Part shown: one piece after another, positions 1 to 8,318 of the stretch | Layout of the letters: each line of letters opens with the position of its first letter | Position numbering within the stretch: position 1 is the first letter of the stretch | Assembly: GCA_027306695.1 (NCBI GenBank) | Contig: DAHUZH010000004.1 | Coordinates: 1-64,000, forward strand | Direction of reading: 5' to 3' | DNA: 64,000 nucleotides | From: Acidobacteriaceae bacterium | Lineage (GTDB): Bacteria; Acidobacteriota; Terriglobia; Terriglobales; Acidobacteriaceae | Notes under the pieces: model-generated | What the model saw: the letters and a program-made list of their open reading frames with translations, nothing else | Told to the model about the DNA's origin: nothing | Databases searched by the model: none | Program-made: the position numbers and the translations under genes

Positions 1-1376
1 AGGCCAATGTCCTGTGCAGGCGCATGCAGCGCAAAGCTGTGGCTCTTGCGCCGCCACACCAGCAGCAGCGCGCTGGCCAGCACGATCAGCGCCAGACACA
101 GGCCCAGCCAGACGCCTCTTGCCCCCATTTGCCGATGGAAACAGAGATACCAGCCGAGCGGCAGCCCAAGCACCCAATAGCAAAGAAAATTCAGGGCCAT
201 GGCGCTGGCTGTGTCGCTGATGCCGCGCAATGCGCCCGTCGTCACCGTCTGGATGCCATCGAAAAGCTGAAAAAATGCCGCGATCAGAAGCAGGGAAGCG
301 CCCATCGCGATCACGGCTGGCTGCGTCGTGTAGATGCGCATGATCTGAGAGGGAAATATCAAAAACAAGACCGCGCCCGCGCTCATGCAGCTTGTTCCCA
401 GCCCAATGCCCAGCCAGCCCGCGCGGATGGCGCCAGCCTGGTCCTTTCGTCCCAGTGCGTGCCCGACGCTGATCGCCGTTGCCGAGCCGATACCGAGCGG
501 GACCATGTAGGTGACGCTGGCACAGTTCAGGGCGATCTGGTGCGCGGCCAGCGCCACTGGGGTCAATTTTCCGGCGATCACTGTGGCCGCACTGAATGCT
601 CCCACTTCCAACAAAATCTGCGAGGCGGCTGGGAAACCGATTTCCAGCATCTCGCGGATGCGCATGAAATCCAGACGCGGACGAAGGTGAAAAAGCCCGG
701 TCTTCTGCGTGCGCTCATGGTAAACGATGACAACGGCAAGAAAGCCCGCCATGTAAATGCGCGAAAGAATGGTGGACAATGCCGACCCAGCGATACCATA
801 CGCGCGAAAGCCAAGGTGGCCATAGATCAAGACCCAGTTTCCCAGCCAGTTCACCAGGTTCGCGCTGACCAGTGCAAACATCACAGGCCGCACCAGCTTC
901 ATCGCCTGCAGATAGCGGCGCAGACATGCATAGAGCAGCAGCGGCAGCGTACCCCACGACAGAATGCGGATAAAAGGGCCGGCGGCTGCGGCCGTGACCA
1001 GGTTCACGTCCCAGCGAAAGAGCAGACTGGGCAACGCATAGGTCAGCGCCATCAGAGGAATTGTCAGAACGATGGAGAGAAAAATCCCCTGGTGCAGCGT
1101 GTGGTGGCAGTCCTTCAGGTCGCCAGCGCCGAAGGACTTTGCCACCAGCGGGTCCATGGACAGCAGCAATCCGAAGCCAAACAGGACGATTGTGTAATAG
1201 AGAACGCTTCCCAGTCCGACCGCCCCGATGGCCACCGCGCTTAACCGTCCCACCATGGCCGTATCGACGACCGACATCATCATCCATCCCAGCTCCGCCA
1301 TGACGACTGGCAGCGCCAGGTGGATGAGCGCGCGCAACTCATTTTTCAAGACCGGAATGGGAACTCGCTCTGACAT
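1..1376 (-). CDS. MATE family multidrug/sodium antiporter (partial, 3' end off the left edge)
   Basis: This is an inner-membrane efflux pump of the MATE family, which expels cationic drugs or metabolites in exchange for Na+ or H+. Reading from an ATG at 1376 gives MSERVPIPVLK followed by a highly hydrophobic polytopic protein, with about 458 codons before the frame leaves the window. The family signature VVDTAMVGRL is near residue 37, and the two-lobe repeat pattern continues with AAHQIALNCAS in the second half. No stop codon is seen in the visible part. An in-frame GTG 14 codons upstream is a possible alternative start. It is divergent from galK, so the 260 bases between them hold both promoters. 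The family assignment is firm; the substrate is unknown. Confidence 0.9.
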   Translation of the reverse strand, partial: MSERVPIPVLKNELRALIHLALPVVMAELGWMMMSVVDTAMVGRLSAVAIGAVGLGSVLYYTIVLFGFGLLLSMDPLVAKSFGAGDLKDCHHTLHQGIFLSIVLTIPLMALTYALPSLLFRWDVNLVTAAAAGPFIRILSWGTLPLLLYACLRRYLQAMKLVRPVMFALVSANLVNWLGNWVLIYGHLGFRAYGIAGSALSTILSRIYMAGFLAVVIVYHERTQKTGLFHLRPRLDFMRIREMLEIGFPAASQILLEVGAFSAATVIAGKLTPVALAAHQIALNCASVTYMVPLGIGSATAISVGHALGRKDQAGAIRAGWLGIGLGTSCMSAGAVLFLIFPSQIMRIYTTQPAVIAMGASLLLIAAFFQLFDGIQTVTTGALRGISDTASAMALNFLCYWVLGLPLGWYLCFHRQMGARGVWLGLCLALIVLASALLLVWRRKSHSFALHAPAQDIG

Positions 1377-1500
1377 TTTTCTGGCTCGATCTGGTAGAGT
1401 GAGTCTTTCATTCACACCACAGATTTGTCATCCTGACCGCAGATCGTCGTGCTACCGGAATTGCTTGACAGTTAAAAACGGGCTGGAGACAATCAGAATC

Positions 1501-1512
1501 GAAACCGTTTAC
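1501..1512. promoter_or_regulatory. Possible LacI/GalR-type operator in the mate-galK divergent region
   Basis: The 12 bases GAAACCGTTTAC match their own reverse complement at 8 of 12 positions and carry the central CG and flanking AAA/TTT typical of LacI-family operators. The site is 124 bases upstream of galK, which fits a sugar-responsive regulator. One imperfect site is weak evidence, and no regulator gene is nearby. The rest of the gap (1377-1635) holds only part of a dispersed repeat near 1427 and no gene that I can see. Confidence 0.2.
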
Positions 1513-1635
1513 AAGGCACTCGTAGTTATGCCCAGACCACACCGTACAGTTTTTTCCATCACGACAGACTTCTTGGATCTCCTCGCGACGGAGCGCGCAT
1601 GGAACATAATGCTGCGCGAACTGGCGGGTTGAAAT

Positions 1636-2793
1636 ATGCCTCCACCTGTTTCGCTCATGGCATCTCATCAGGCCCGCTTTGGCGAGCAGGGACGCGCCTT
1701 TCAAGCGCCGGGGCGCGTCAACCTGATTGGAGAACACACGGACACCAGCGAAGGCTTCGTGCTGCCCGCAGCCCTCGATCTCCGAACTATTTCCGTCTTA
1801 AGCCCACGCACCGATTCCAAGGCAAATTTTTTTTCCGTCAATTTTGAGCAGCAGGCCACCTTCGATCTGCGGCAATTGCCAAATGGTCCGCGACGTCATT
1901 GGAGCGACTATCCGGCGAGCGTTCTATGGAGCCTGCAACAGCGCGGCATACGCTGCGATGGCTTCGACATGACGCTCTCAGGCAACGTGCCGGTCGGCTC
2001 CGGGTTGAGTTCGTCGGCATCGGTCGAGGTCGCTGTCGCTGTGGCCGTTCTCGCTCACGCGGGAATCGAACTGCCCAAACCTGAGGTCGCCAAAATCTGC
2101 CAGTCCGCCGAGAACAATTTTATCGGCGCGCAAAGCGGCATCATGGACCAGTTCACTTCCTGCTGTGGGGTGGAAGGCCATGCCATTTTGCTGGACTGCC
2201 GGTCGCTCGCGTACGAGCCATTGCCGCTGCCGGAACAAGTGCTGCTGGTGATCTGCAACACCATGGTGAAGCATTCGCTCTCCGACGGAGGCGAATACAA
2301 CGAGCGTCGCGCGGAAGTGCAAGAGGGCCTGCGAATCTTTCAGGCGCATCGCCCGGCAATCCACACACTCCGAGATGTAGGCGAAGAGGAGTTGCGTTCC
2401 CACGCCAGCGAAATGCCGAAGAACGTGTTTCTCCGCTGCCTGCATGTGGTGACGGAAAATAGCCGTGTATTGCAGGCTGCCGAGGCGCTGCGAACCCTCG
2501 ATTTCGCGAACTTTGGCCAACGCATGCACGAGGCCCACATCAGCATGCGCGACAACTACGCGGCCAGTTGCGCCGAGGCGGACACGCTGGTCGAACTGGC
2601 GGAAAAGCAGCCCGGCTGCTACGGCGCGCGCATCACCGGAGCCGGCTTTGGTGGCTGCACCGTAAACCTGGTGGCGACGGAGCATACAGATAAATTTGTT
2701 AAAAATGTACGCGCCGGATATCGGCAAGCCACAGGAATCCAAGCTGAGATTTATTTATCTCGCGCATCGGACGGCGCAGGGCCGTTAATGTAG
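1636..2793 (+). CDS. galK: Galactokinase
   Basis: Galactokinase phosphorylates alpha-D-galactose at C1 with ATP, the first committed step of the Leloir pathway. The 385-residue length is normal for the family. The galactokinase signature GRVNLIGEHTD lies at residues 26-36, the GHMP ATP-binding loop PVGSGLSSSAS at 119-129, the catalytic-base region GIMDQF at about 168-173 (Asp171), and the C-terminal GHMP motif GAGFGGCTV near residue 335. An in-frame Met8 is a possible alternative start. The partner galT is about 55 kb away at 57760, so the pathway genes are not in one operon here. The gene converges on the GH38 gene across a repeat hairpin. Confidence 0.96.
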   Translation: MPPPVSLMASHQARFGEQGRAFQAPGRVNLIGEHTDTSEGFVLPAALDLRTISVLSPRTDSKANFFSVNFEQQATFDLRQLPNGPRRHWSDYPASVLWSLQQRGIRCDGFDMTLSGNVPVGSGLSSSASVEVAVAVAVLAHAGIELPKPEVAKICQSAENNFIGAQSGIMDQFTSCCGVEGHAILLDCRSLAYEPLPLPEQVLLVICNTMVKHSLSDGGEYNERRAEVQEGLRIFQAHRPAIHTLRDVGEEELRSHASEMPKNVFLRCLHVVTENSRVLQAAEALRTLDFANFGQRMHEAHISMRDNYAASCAEADTLVELAEKQPGCYGARITGAGFGGCTVNLVATEHTDKFVKNVRAGYRQATGIQAEIYLSRASDGAGPLM

Positions 2794-2834
2794 ACAACAA
2801 GTTTTGCTCTATTGCATCCTTGAAGTTTAAGTAT

Positions 2835-2919
2835 GTCGTCCTGAGGTTGCCACGGTGACCGAAGGATCTTGTGGTTGGCCGGAAAGGCACAATATCCTTC
2901 ACTTCGTTCAGGGCGACAA
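2835..2919. repeat. Dispersed inverted-repeat element between convergent galK and GH38
   Basis: The left arm GTCGTCCTGAG is mirrored by TTCAGGGCGAC at the right end, and the inner segments GAAGGATCTTGTG and CACAATATCCTTC are also roughly complementary, so the 85 bases can fold into one long imperfect hairpin. It is a diverged copy of the GTCATCCTGA-type repeat found at several other junctions in this window. It has no T-run, so it is not a standard intrinsic terminator, although its position between convergent genes could give it that effect. Confidence 0.75.
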
Positions 2920-2939
2920 ATCAACTTCAACCTGCACTT

Positions 2940-5900
2940 TCACTTCTGCGCCTGCCAGAAATTCACCCCGCGATTCGCGTAATTGATTCTGACAGTGTTG
3001 ATCGAGTACGGACCGACCGGTACAGTGACATGATTGCCAGAAACAGTTAGCGGTGCGCCATCGCTGTGTTCCATCAGGTTCGTTGTGGTGGTCGTCGATG
3101 CGCCATCCGGAACGGTAATTTCCGCATTAGTCTTTTTTCCGGCCCATTCATAGAAGCGCAGAATTAGCGCGTCTCCGTCCTCACTCTTCTTCATCGCTGT
3201 CAGTACAAGATTTTCCGGATGAACCGCGACGAAGGAGTGCGTTGCAGGCAACTCGCCGGTGTGCGCGTCCACCTGCATGGCATGGAATTTGTAATTGAAT
3301 GCATAGCCATGCAGCACGGTGTCGGCCTGACGCCATGTGCCTGCGTGCGGATACAGCGAGTAGCGAAAGTGCTGACGTCCGCGGTCGGCGTTCGGATCCG
3401 GCCACACCGGCGAGCGCAGCAGCGAAAGCCGCAGCACGTTTCCCTTCACGTCGTAACCATACTTTGAATCGTTGATGAGGCTGAAGCCATGCGCGCCATC
3501 GCCCAGATCGGCCCAACGCTGGGCAGGCACTTCAAACTTGGCGTCTTCCACAGAGTTGTTACGTGTCGTGGGCCGTTCAATCGTTCCATAAGGAATTTCA
3601 AATGTGGCCGTCGGGCCGCTTGCGGCCAATGGAAACGCCGCCTTCAGCAGAATGTGCGCCTCGTGCCAGTCCACGTCATTCACGACATCGACGCGGCGCA
3701 GGCCCGCATAGAGGGTGATATTTTGCACGAACGTGGATTTGTCCCAGTGCCGCGTGACGCGGACCACGCTGCGCACCGGCCCTTGCTCCACCAAATGCAC
3801 GCTGTCCGCCATGGTCAGGTTGGTTGTATGTTTTTCAAAGTCCGAATCGATGTTCCACGCATCGTATTGCTTCGGCGTGTCCACGAACGCCTGGAGCATA
3901 TTGCCGCACTGCCCAGACGCAATGCTTTCAAAGTGCGACTGCTTGTCGTACAGGCTGTCGATGCAGCCATTTTTTGGATCGACGACCACGCGCAGCAGCG
4001 AATTTTCCATGGTGACGCCGTGCGCCTTCAAGTCCGTTGCAACTTTGCGCGCGCCGGGAACGGCATGCAATACCGTATAGCCAATGGAGGGAACGTCGCG
4101 CGGTTCCAGCAGCAGGCGATAGCTGTGCGTGCTGGCGTCCTGCGAAAGGATTTGCATCGCCACCGGCTGGCCATTCGCGTCGAGCACGGAAATTCCATTC
4201 GGCTCGGCCTGCGGCATTTGCACCTTAACTTCCACAATGTCGGTGCGGTTCCAACTCAGCGGGTTCCACAGTAGGATGGGAACGCCCGCGTGCGCGCTGG
4301 TATCGATATGACTGTCGATGTCCGCAAGCGCGTGGTGCGTGGCGTCGTTGGCGGTCCAATGCACGACGTTGAATTGCTTCTGCGCGTCCTGGTAAATCAC
4401 GCCGATGCCGGAGCCAGCGGCGAGATCGTGAAAGCCGTTAAATAGTTGCAGTTTCCACGCCGCCGTGAGAGGTGCATCGGGATAATTCGCTCCACCAAGC
4501 CACGCCAACGAGGAGTATTTCTCGGCATTCAACAGCCATTCGCTGCCGTGCCGCAGGTTCCATTTCTGCATGGTCTGGGTGGTGAACACACCGCGATGAA
4601 ATTCAAAATACAGTTCATCGTTCCAGACCGGCAGACTGATTTTCCCCCCTGGCGCCGGAGTAAGCTGCGTTTTGCCTGCGGCCAGTGTTCCATAATTCCA
4701 AACTGGGGCATCCGCAGTATCGGCGCGCTGCACCATGGTGTCGAAGAAGGTTTGCGAGACGCCAAACTCCAGGTGAGGAAAAACCTTGTTCGGTTCCATC
4801 CAGCGCATGCCGCTGTCGAGCATGTCGCGCGTTGGGCCACCGCCGTGGTCGCCGATGCCGTAAAGGTGCATCATTTCGGTCTGGCCCGGATTCAGTTTTA
4901 TGGCCGTCGCCAGATCGCTCGCCATACGCACCGGTTCAATCTGGTTCACATAATCATGCGGAAAATATGTCAGCACGCGGCTGCCGTCCGGCGATTGCCA
5001 CCAGAACAATTTCAGCGGAAGCTGGTTGGTGTCGTTCCACGCCATCTTTTGAGTGACGAAATAATCGATGCCGGATTTCTTATAAATTTGAGGCAACTGC
5101 CAGTTGTAGCCGAAGGAATCTGGGTTCCAGCCTACGCGAACGTCCACGCCGAAGTTTTTCTGGAAGTAGCGCTTGGCCACCAAAATCTGCCGTACGGTTG
5201 ACTCGCCATCCGGCAGGTTCAGGTCCGGCTCGACCCACATGCCGCCGACAATCTCCCAGCGGCCCTCCTTCACCCGCTGCTGGATCTCGCGAAACATGCT
5301 GGGATATTTCTGCTGCATCCACTCGTAATACTGCGCGGCGGACTGGGTGTAGGTGTAATCGGGATACTCGTTCATCAATTGCAGCGCGGTAGAAAATGTG
5401 CGCCGTACGACATCGACGGTCTCGGTCCACGGCCAAAGCCACGCCGCGTCGATGTGCGCGTTGCCGGTCATGTGTACGGTGTACTGCTGTAGAACGGGAC
5501 GCAGCGTTTCCAGTTTCGACTGTGCCTGTTCAAGCGAGGCATCGAAAGCGGACTGATTGCCCCGATCGAGCGCAGTAAGATTGACGGAAGCAGCCGCTCC
5601 ATCCAGAACTTTTTCCTGCAAAGCAAGAGTGGCGCTATCTTGCGCGATGGCAGGTAGCAGGTTCGCTGCGGAGATCAATTCTTTGCGAAGGTCTTCCGGG
5701 TTCGGTCGGTTGCCAGTGAAGACCACATGCACATCGGCATTGCGGAACTTCTTGTCATCCTGCGTGACCAGCATTTTCACAGCGACCAGCACCTTGTCGC
5801 CGGGCTTGGCGCTGTCGAAAAGCAATTGCTTTTCCAGGTCTTCTCCCAAGGCCACACGGCGGCCGTTGTAGTACAGGATCATCGGAATCGGGCCATTCGC

Positions 5901-6272
5901 GTCCACGCCCAGCTTGAACCAAATTTGTGCGCCGGTCAGGTCATAGCCGTGCAATGTCTTTGGCACTTCGATCCAACGACGCACCCAGACGGCCTCATGC
6001 GGCGCGGTGAAGGGAAGATGAATGGTCTGCCAGCCGCTGGTGTCCAAGTCGGGTCGCTCCCCGTGCGCGATGTCGCCCAGGTGATATTGCCAGGTCTTCG
6101 CTGACAGCGAATCGAAGGTCCCTAAACGCTGGACGACGGCCTGCGCATTTGGGGAAAAGGTGTACGGCTTGGGTGAAGGAGTTTGTGCGAAGAGTAAGTA
6201 TCCAAAACCGAAAAAAGCAGTCAGCAGGAAAAGAGTGGAAAGATTACCAAGGCGCTTCACAAAAGGCTCCAT
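2940..6272 (-). CDS. Secreted glycoside hydrolase family 38 alpha-mannosidase
   Basis: This is a GH38 enzyme predicted to release alpha-linked mannose from glycans, probably in the periplasm or outside the cell. An N-terminal hydrophobic segment (residues 12-29, ending near FAQ) looks like a signal peptide or anchor. The first 200 residues are a sugar-binding-like beta domain. The catalytic domain starts with GNAHIDAAWLW at 270-280 (metal-binding His and Asp), followed by MWVEPDLNLPDGES near 345 and GWNPDSFG at 381-388, where Asp385 is the expected nucleophile. The long C-terminal half, with large beta-sandwich regions, is normal for the family; 1110 residues is within its range. It stands alone next to galK. 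Substrate linkage cannot be read from the sequence. Confidence 0.93.
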   Translation of the reverse strand: MEPFVKRLGNLSTLFLLTAFFGFGYLLFAQTPSPKPYTFSPNAQAVVQRLGTFDSLSAKTWQYHLGDIAHGERPDLDTSGWQTIHLPFTAPHEAVWVRRWIEVPKTLHGYDLTGAQIWFKLGVDANGPIPMILYYNGRRVALGEDLEKQLLFDSAKPGDKVLVAVKMLVTQDDKKFRNADVHVVFTGNRPNPEDLRKELISAANLLPAIAQDSATLALQEKVLDGAAASVNLTALDRGNQSAFDASLEQAQSKLETLRPVLQQYTVHMTGNAHIDAAWLWPWTETVDVVRRTFSTALQLMNEYPDYTYTQSAAQYYEWMQQKYPSMFREIQQRVKEGRWEIVGGMWVEPDLNLPDGESTVRQILVAKRYFQKNFGVDVRVGWNPDSFGYNWQLPQIYKKSGIDYFVTQKMAWNDTNQLPLKLFWWQSPDGSRVLTYFPHDYVNQIEPVRMASDLATAIKLNPGQTEMMHLYGIGDHGGGPTRDMLDSGMRWMEPNKVFPHLEFGVSQTFFDTMVQRADTADAPVWNYGTLAAGKTQLTPAPGGKISLPVWNDELYFEFHRGVFTTQTMQKWNLRHGSEWLLNAEKYSSLAWLGGANYPDAPLTAAWKLQLFNGFHDLAAGSGIGVIYQDAQKQFNVVHWTANDATHHALADIDSHIDTSAHAGVPILLWNPLSWNRTDIVEVKVQMPQAEPNGISVLDANGQPVAMQILSQDASTHSYRLLLEPRDVPSIGYTVLHAVPGARKVATDLKAHGVTMENSLLRVVVDPKNGCIDSLYDKQSHFESIASGQCGNMLQAFVDTPKQYDAWNIDSDFEKHTTNLTMADSVHLVEQGPVRSVVRVTRHWDKSTFVQNITLYAGLRRVDVVNDVDWHEAHILLKAAFPLAASGPTATFEIPYGTIERPTTRNNSVEDAKFEVPAQRWADLGDGAHGFSLINDSKYGYDVKGNVLRLSLLRSPVWPDPNADRGRQHFRYSLYPHAGTWRQADTVLHGYAFNYKFHAMQVDAHTGELPATHSFVAVHPENLVLTAMKKSEDGDALILRFYEWAGKKTNAEITVPDGASTTTTTNLMEHSDGAPLTVSGNHVTVPVGPYSINTVRINYANRGVNFWQAQK

Positions 6273-6342
6273 CCAGAAAATTTTATCGTCGCGTTTTCAA
6301 ATTACACCAAAATGCAGTGTGGGGGCATTCTTACAATCCGCT

Positions 6343-7338
6343 TCACGACTGCGTTATGCGCTTTTTCACCAGGCAGTAGTTTGCCGTCAGCAGGACCAGA
6401 CAAATCCAGAAGATATCCGCGCCCAGCAGATGCAGGACTTGCAGCCATGTCGGCGCAAGCAGGACCACATCCAGAATGCCCAGACAGTATTGCGCGACCA
6501 GCGTGCAAAGTACTGCGATGCCCAGGGCGCGCATTCGTGAAGAAGCTTTATTGCGCAAGGACTGCACCAGCAGCCAAACGATGAACGCCCCCGCAACAAA
6601 TGCGCTTGCAGGATGGATCCAGCGCAGCCGCAGAAGCAGGGAAGCCGTGGGCGAAAAATCCTGATGGAAAGCGCCCGCCAGAGAAGTGGCGGGAAACAGC
6701 GTATCTCCCAGTGCCGCCAGAGAGCCGGTCACGCCTACAATCAGCGTGGCGAGAATTCCCAGGGACGGAAAGAGCAGCATTCCATGCCGCAGGGATGTTT
6801 GGGCGCGGGCGCGAGGCCGCGAGAGAAATTCCGCCGCCAGGGTGAGTGCCGCCAGCAGCAAAAGCGTGTTGGCGAAATGAAACGAGAGATACACGCCGCG
6901 CGCAGCCGACTGGTTGTGCGCGACCAGCCGCCGCAAAACCAGCAGCGCGCCCAGCAGCGCTTCATTCAGCGTAAGCACCATGGCAGCACCCGCCGCCCAT
7001 CGCGCCAGTTGTCCGCGCACCGTCGCGCGCCATGTCCAGACCAACAGCACGGCGGCCAGCGGCAACAACGCGCCGCTCATCAGCCGATGCGTAAATTCCA
7101 CGATGGTATGAAACTGCGGCGACTGCGGCAGCACGACGCCATTGCAGAGCGGCCAATGATCTCCACAGCCAGCCCCGGAGCCAGTAGCGCGCACGACCGC
7201 GCCCCATAGTACCACCAGCACGGTGTAGGCGAGCACCAACCACGCAAAATGTTGCAGCGCTGCAGGAATTGGCAGGGATGGTTCGTCTCGCTCGACAGGC
7301 GCGGGCGAGGCATTGGCAGAGAGGATGCTGCTGGTCAT
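6343..7338 (-). CDS. ctaA: Heme A synthase (CtaA/COX15 family)
   Basis: This integral membrane enzyme oxidises the C8 methyl group of heme O to give heme A for aa3-type oxidases. The 331-residue polytopic protein carries the conserved loop GSGAGCGDHWPLCNG at 53-67 with its cysteine pair, and haem- or substrate-ligating histidines in EFTHR (81-85), SFHFAN, AFHQDF and RWIHPAS. The frame is open upstream of 7338, but the ATG at 7338 starts a normal family-length protein preceded by CCCGGAG, so I chose it. No ctaB (heme O synthase) or oxidase subunits are in the window. It lies downstream of the DUF192 gene on the same strand, about 130 bases away. Confidence 0.93.
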   Translation of the reverse strand: MTSSILSANASPAPVERDEPSLPIPAALQHFAWLVLAYTVLVVLWGAVVRATGSGAGCGDHWPLCNGVVLPQSPQFHTIVEFTHRLMSGALLPLAAVLLVWTWRATVRGQLARWAAGAAMVLTLNEALLGALLVLRRLVAHNQSAARGVYLSFHFANTLLLLAALTLAAEFLSRPRARAQTSLRHGMLLFPSLGILATLIVGVTGSLAALGDTLFPATSLAGAFHQDFSPTASLLLRLRWIHPASAFVAGAFIVWLLVQSLRNKASSRMRALGIAVLCTLVAQYCLGILDVVLLAPTWLQVLHLLGADIFWICLVLLTANYCLVKKRITQS

Positions 7339-7466
7339 TGAGTCGCTCCGGGAGGCCGCTCCTGAGAATCGCGTCAAGGGGATTGCGCCGGGAACCATTC
7401 TTGAAATCGTTCCGGGCATTCCCCACCCAATATTGTAGGCCTTGTGCGGGACTGAAACGCGCCGGG

Positions 7467-7832
7467 TTACAGGGAAGAGTGCTCGACGACTTCCAACTGG
7501 TCGCCAGCTTCGAGAGCATTGTGCTGGATGTGGCCTGCGGGCAGCTCCAGTACGGCATGGGTCTTCCAGCTTACGTCGCTGGTGCGCCACGGACGGAGGC
7601 CATGCCAGATGGCGCGGACGCGAAGCTGTCGGTCCAGCGCGACGATGTCGATTGGGAAACGCATGCCAAAGGTATGCACGCCGGACGAGGGCTGGATCAG
7701 CAGCCCACAGTCCGCATCCAGCCCCTTCCGTCCCAAAAGGCCGACCAGGCGCGTAAGAAACGTGTCGGCGACAGAGATCCTGGTTGCGACGACAGCGCCC
7801 TTCGTTCGATTCACAATCGTTATCAGTTTCAT
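7467..7832 (-). CDS. DUF192 family protein
   Basis: This 121-residue protein matches the DUF192 (COG1430) family, whose molecular role is not established. Recognisable pieces are TRLVGLLGRKGL near residue 27, GVHTFGMRFPIDIVALD in the middle (the family hallmark TFGM..PID..F/ALD), and a C-terminal VLELPAGHIQHNALEAGDQL. I chose ATG 7832 over a TTG 18 codons upstream because homologues begin near the MKLITI stretch. DUF192 genes are known to occur beside tad pilus loci, and here it follows the tad operon on the same strand. No signal peptide is visible with this start. Confidence 0.85.
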   Translation of the reverse strand: MKLITIVNRTKGAVVATRISVADTFLTRLVGLLGRKGLDADCGLLIQPSSGVHTFGMRFPIDIVALDRQLRVRAIWHGLRPWRTSDVSWKTHAVLELPAGHIQHNALEAGDQLEVVEHSSL

Positions 7833-7897
7833 AGAGAGGAAATTCGTTGCTCGATTTTTAACGCGGTACGCACGTTGGAGGTGCAAGCCTGAACAGC

Positions 7898-8016
7898 GTC
7901 ATTTTGAGCGCAGCGAAGAACCCAGGCAAGAGTTGCGCCAGAGAATGGCCCATGGGCACTTCACTGCACGATGGGCCTCCCTGCTTCTTACTCCACTGGA
8001 AGAATGGCCCTGGCGC
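7898..8016. repeat. Repeat element and nested inverted repeats after the tad operon
   Basis: A copy of the dispersed repeat arm (GTCATTTTGAGCGCAGCG, 7898-7915) is followed by two perfect nested stems: GCGCCAG at 7935-7941 with CTGGCGC at 8010-8016, and GGCCCAT at 7947-7953 with ATGGGCC at 7971-7977. It sits between the last small tad-linked gene and the DUF192 gene. No T-run follows on either strand. It may slow transcription or protect an mRNA 3' end; that is inference. Confidence 0.6.
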
Positions 8017-8021
8017 GCTTC

Positions 8022-8117
8022 TTACGCGGACTTCTTTTTCCGGCGCATGATGAGCACGGCAAGAACCACGATAAACAAAACTCCTGCAACCACCCGAACT
8101 ACCATTGATGTGTCCAT
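8022..8117 (-). CDS. 31-residue single-span membrane protein, copy 2 (tad-linked)
   Basis: This is a tiny gene: ATG 8117 to TAA 8022-8024, preceded by AAGGAG eight bases before the start. The product begins MDTSMVVRVVAGVLF, continues as a hydrophobic helix of about 20 residues, and ends in RRKKKSA. This is the layout of a single-span inner-membrane protein with a basic cytoplasmic tail. It is a clear paralogue of the 31-residue protein just upstream (8166-8261): same length, same MDT start, same R(V/I)VAGVLF core and the same R-R/K-rich end. Two similar reading frames, each with its own ribosome-binding site and differing mostly conservatively, argue for real genes. I do not recognise the family. 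Confidence 0.72.
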   Translation of the reverse strand: MDTSMVVRVVAGVLFIVVLAVLIMRRKKKSA

Positions 8118-8165
8118 TGCATATTCTCCTTTCTTTGCAGTATCGGAACTTTGCTCCCCAGAGCG

Positions 8166-8261
8166 TTAACTCGATTTCTTCTTTCTACGCGCGATCAGCG
8201 CACCGAGAACCACTACAAAAAGTACTCCAGCAACAATACGAATCAACGTCGTTGTATCCAA
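8166..8261 (-). CDS. 31-residue single-span membrane protein, copy 1 (tad-linked)
   Basis: This gene reads from TTG 8261 to TAA 8166-8168. The ribosome-binding site AAGGAGG lies eight bases before the TTG, and no ATG is available in frame. The product starts MDTTTLIRIVAGVLF, has a hydrophobic span through VVVLGALI, and ends in ARRKKKSS. It lies 57 bases downstream of tadC and 48 bases upstream of its paralogue (8022-8117), on the same strand, so it is probably the distal part of the tad transcript. It could be a small accessory subunit of the TadB/TadC platform or an unrelated small membrane protein. The function is unknown. Confidence 0.72.
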   Translation of the reverse strand: MDTTTLIRIVAGVLFVVVLGALIARRKKKSS

Positions 8262-8318
8262 TATCTCGCCCTCCTTTCCTGCGGCGTACTGTTTGCGCGC
8301 AACGTTTCATGCCCACAC

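Noticed and set aside
24-1244. Long plus-strand open frame opposite the MATE gene
   Set aside because: The translation is rich in Gln, His and Arg with no hydrophobic pattern and no ribosome-binding site. The minus strand in the same place gives a clear MATE protein.
2835-2919. Bidirectional intrinsic terminator between galK and GH38
   Set aside because: There is a hairpin but no T-run on either side. It matches the dispersed repeat family better.
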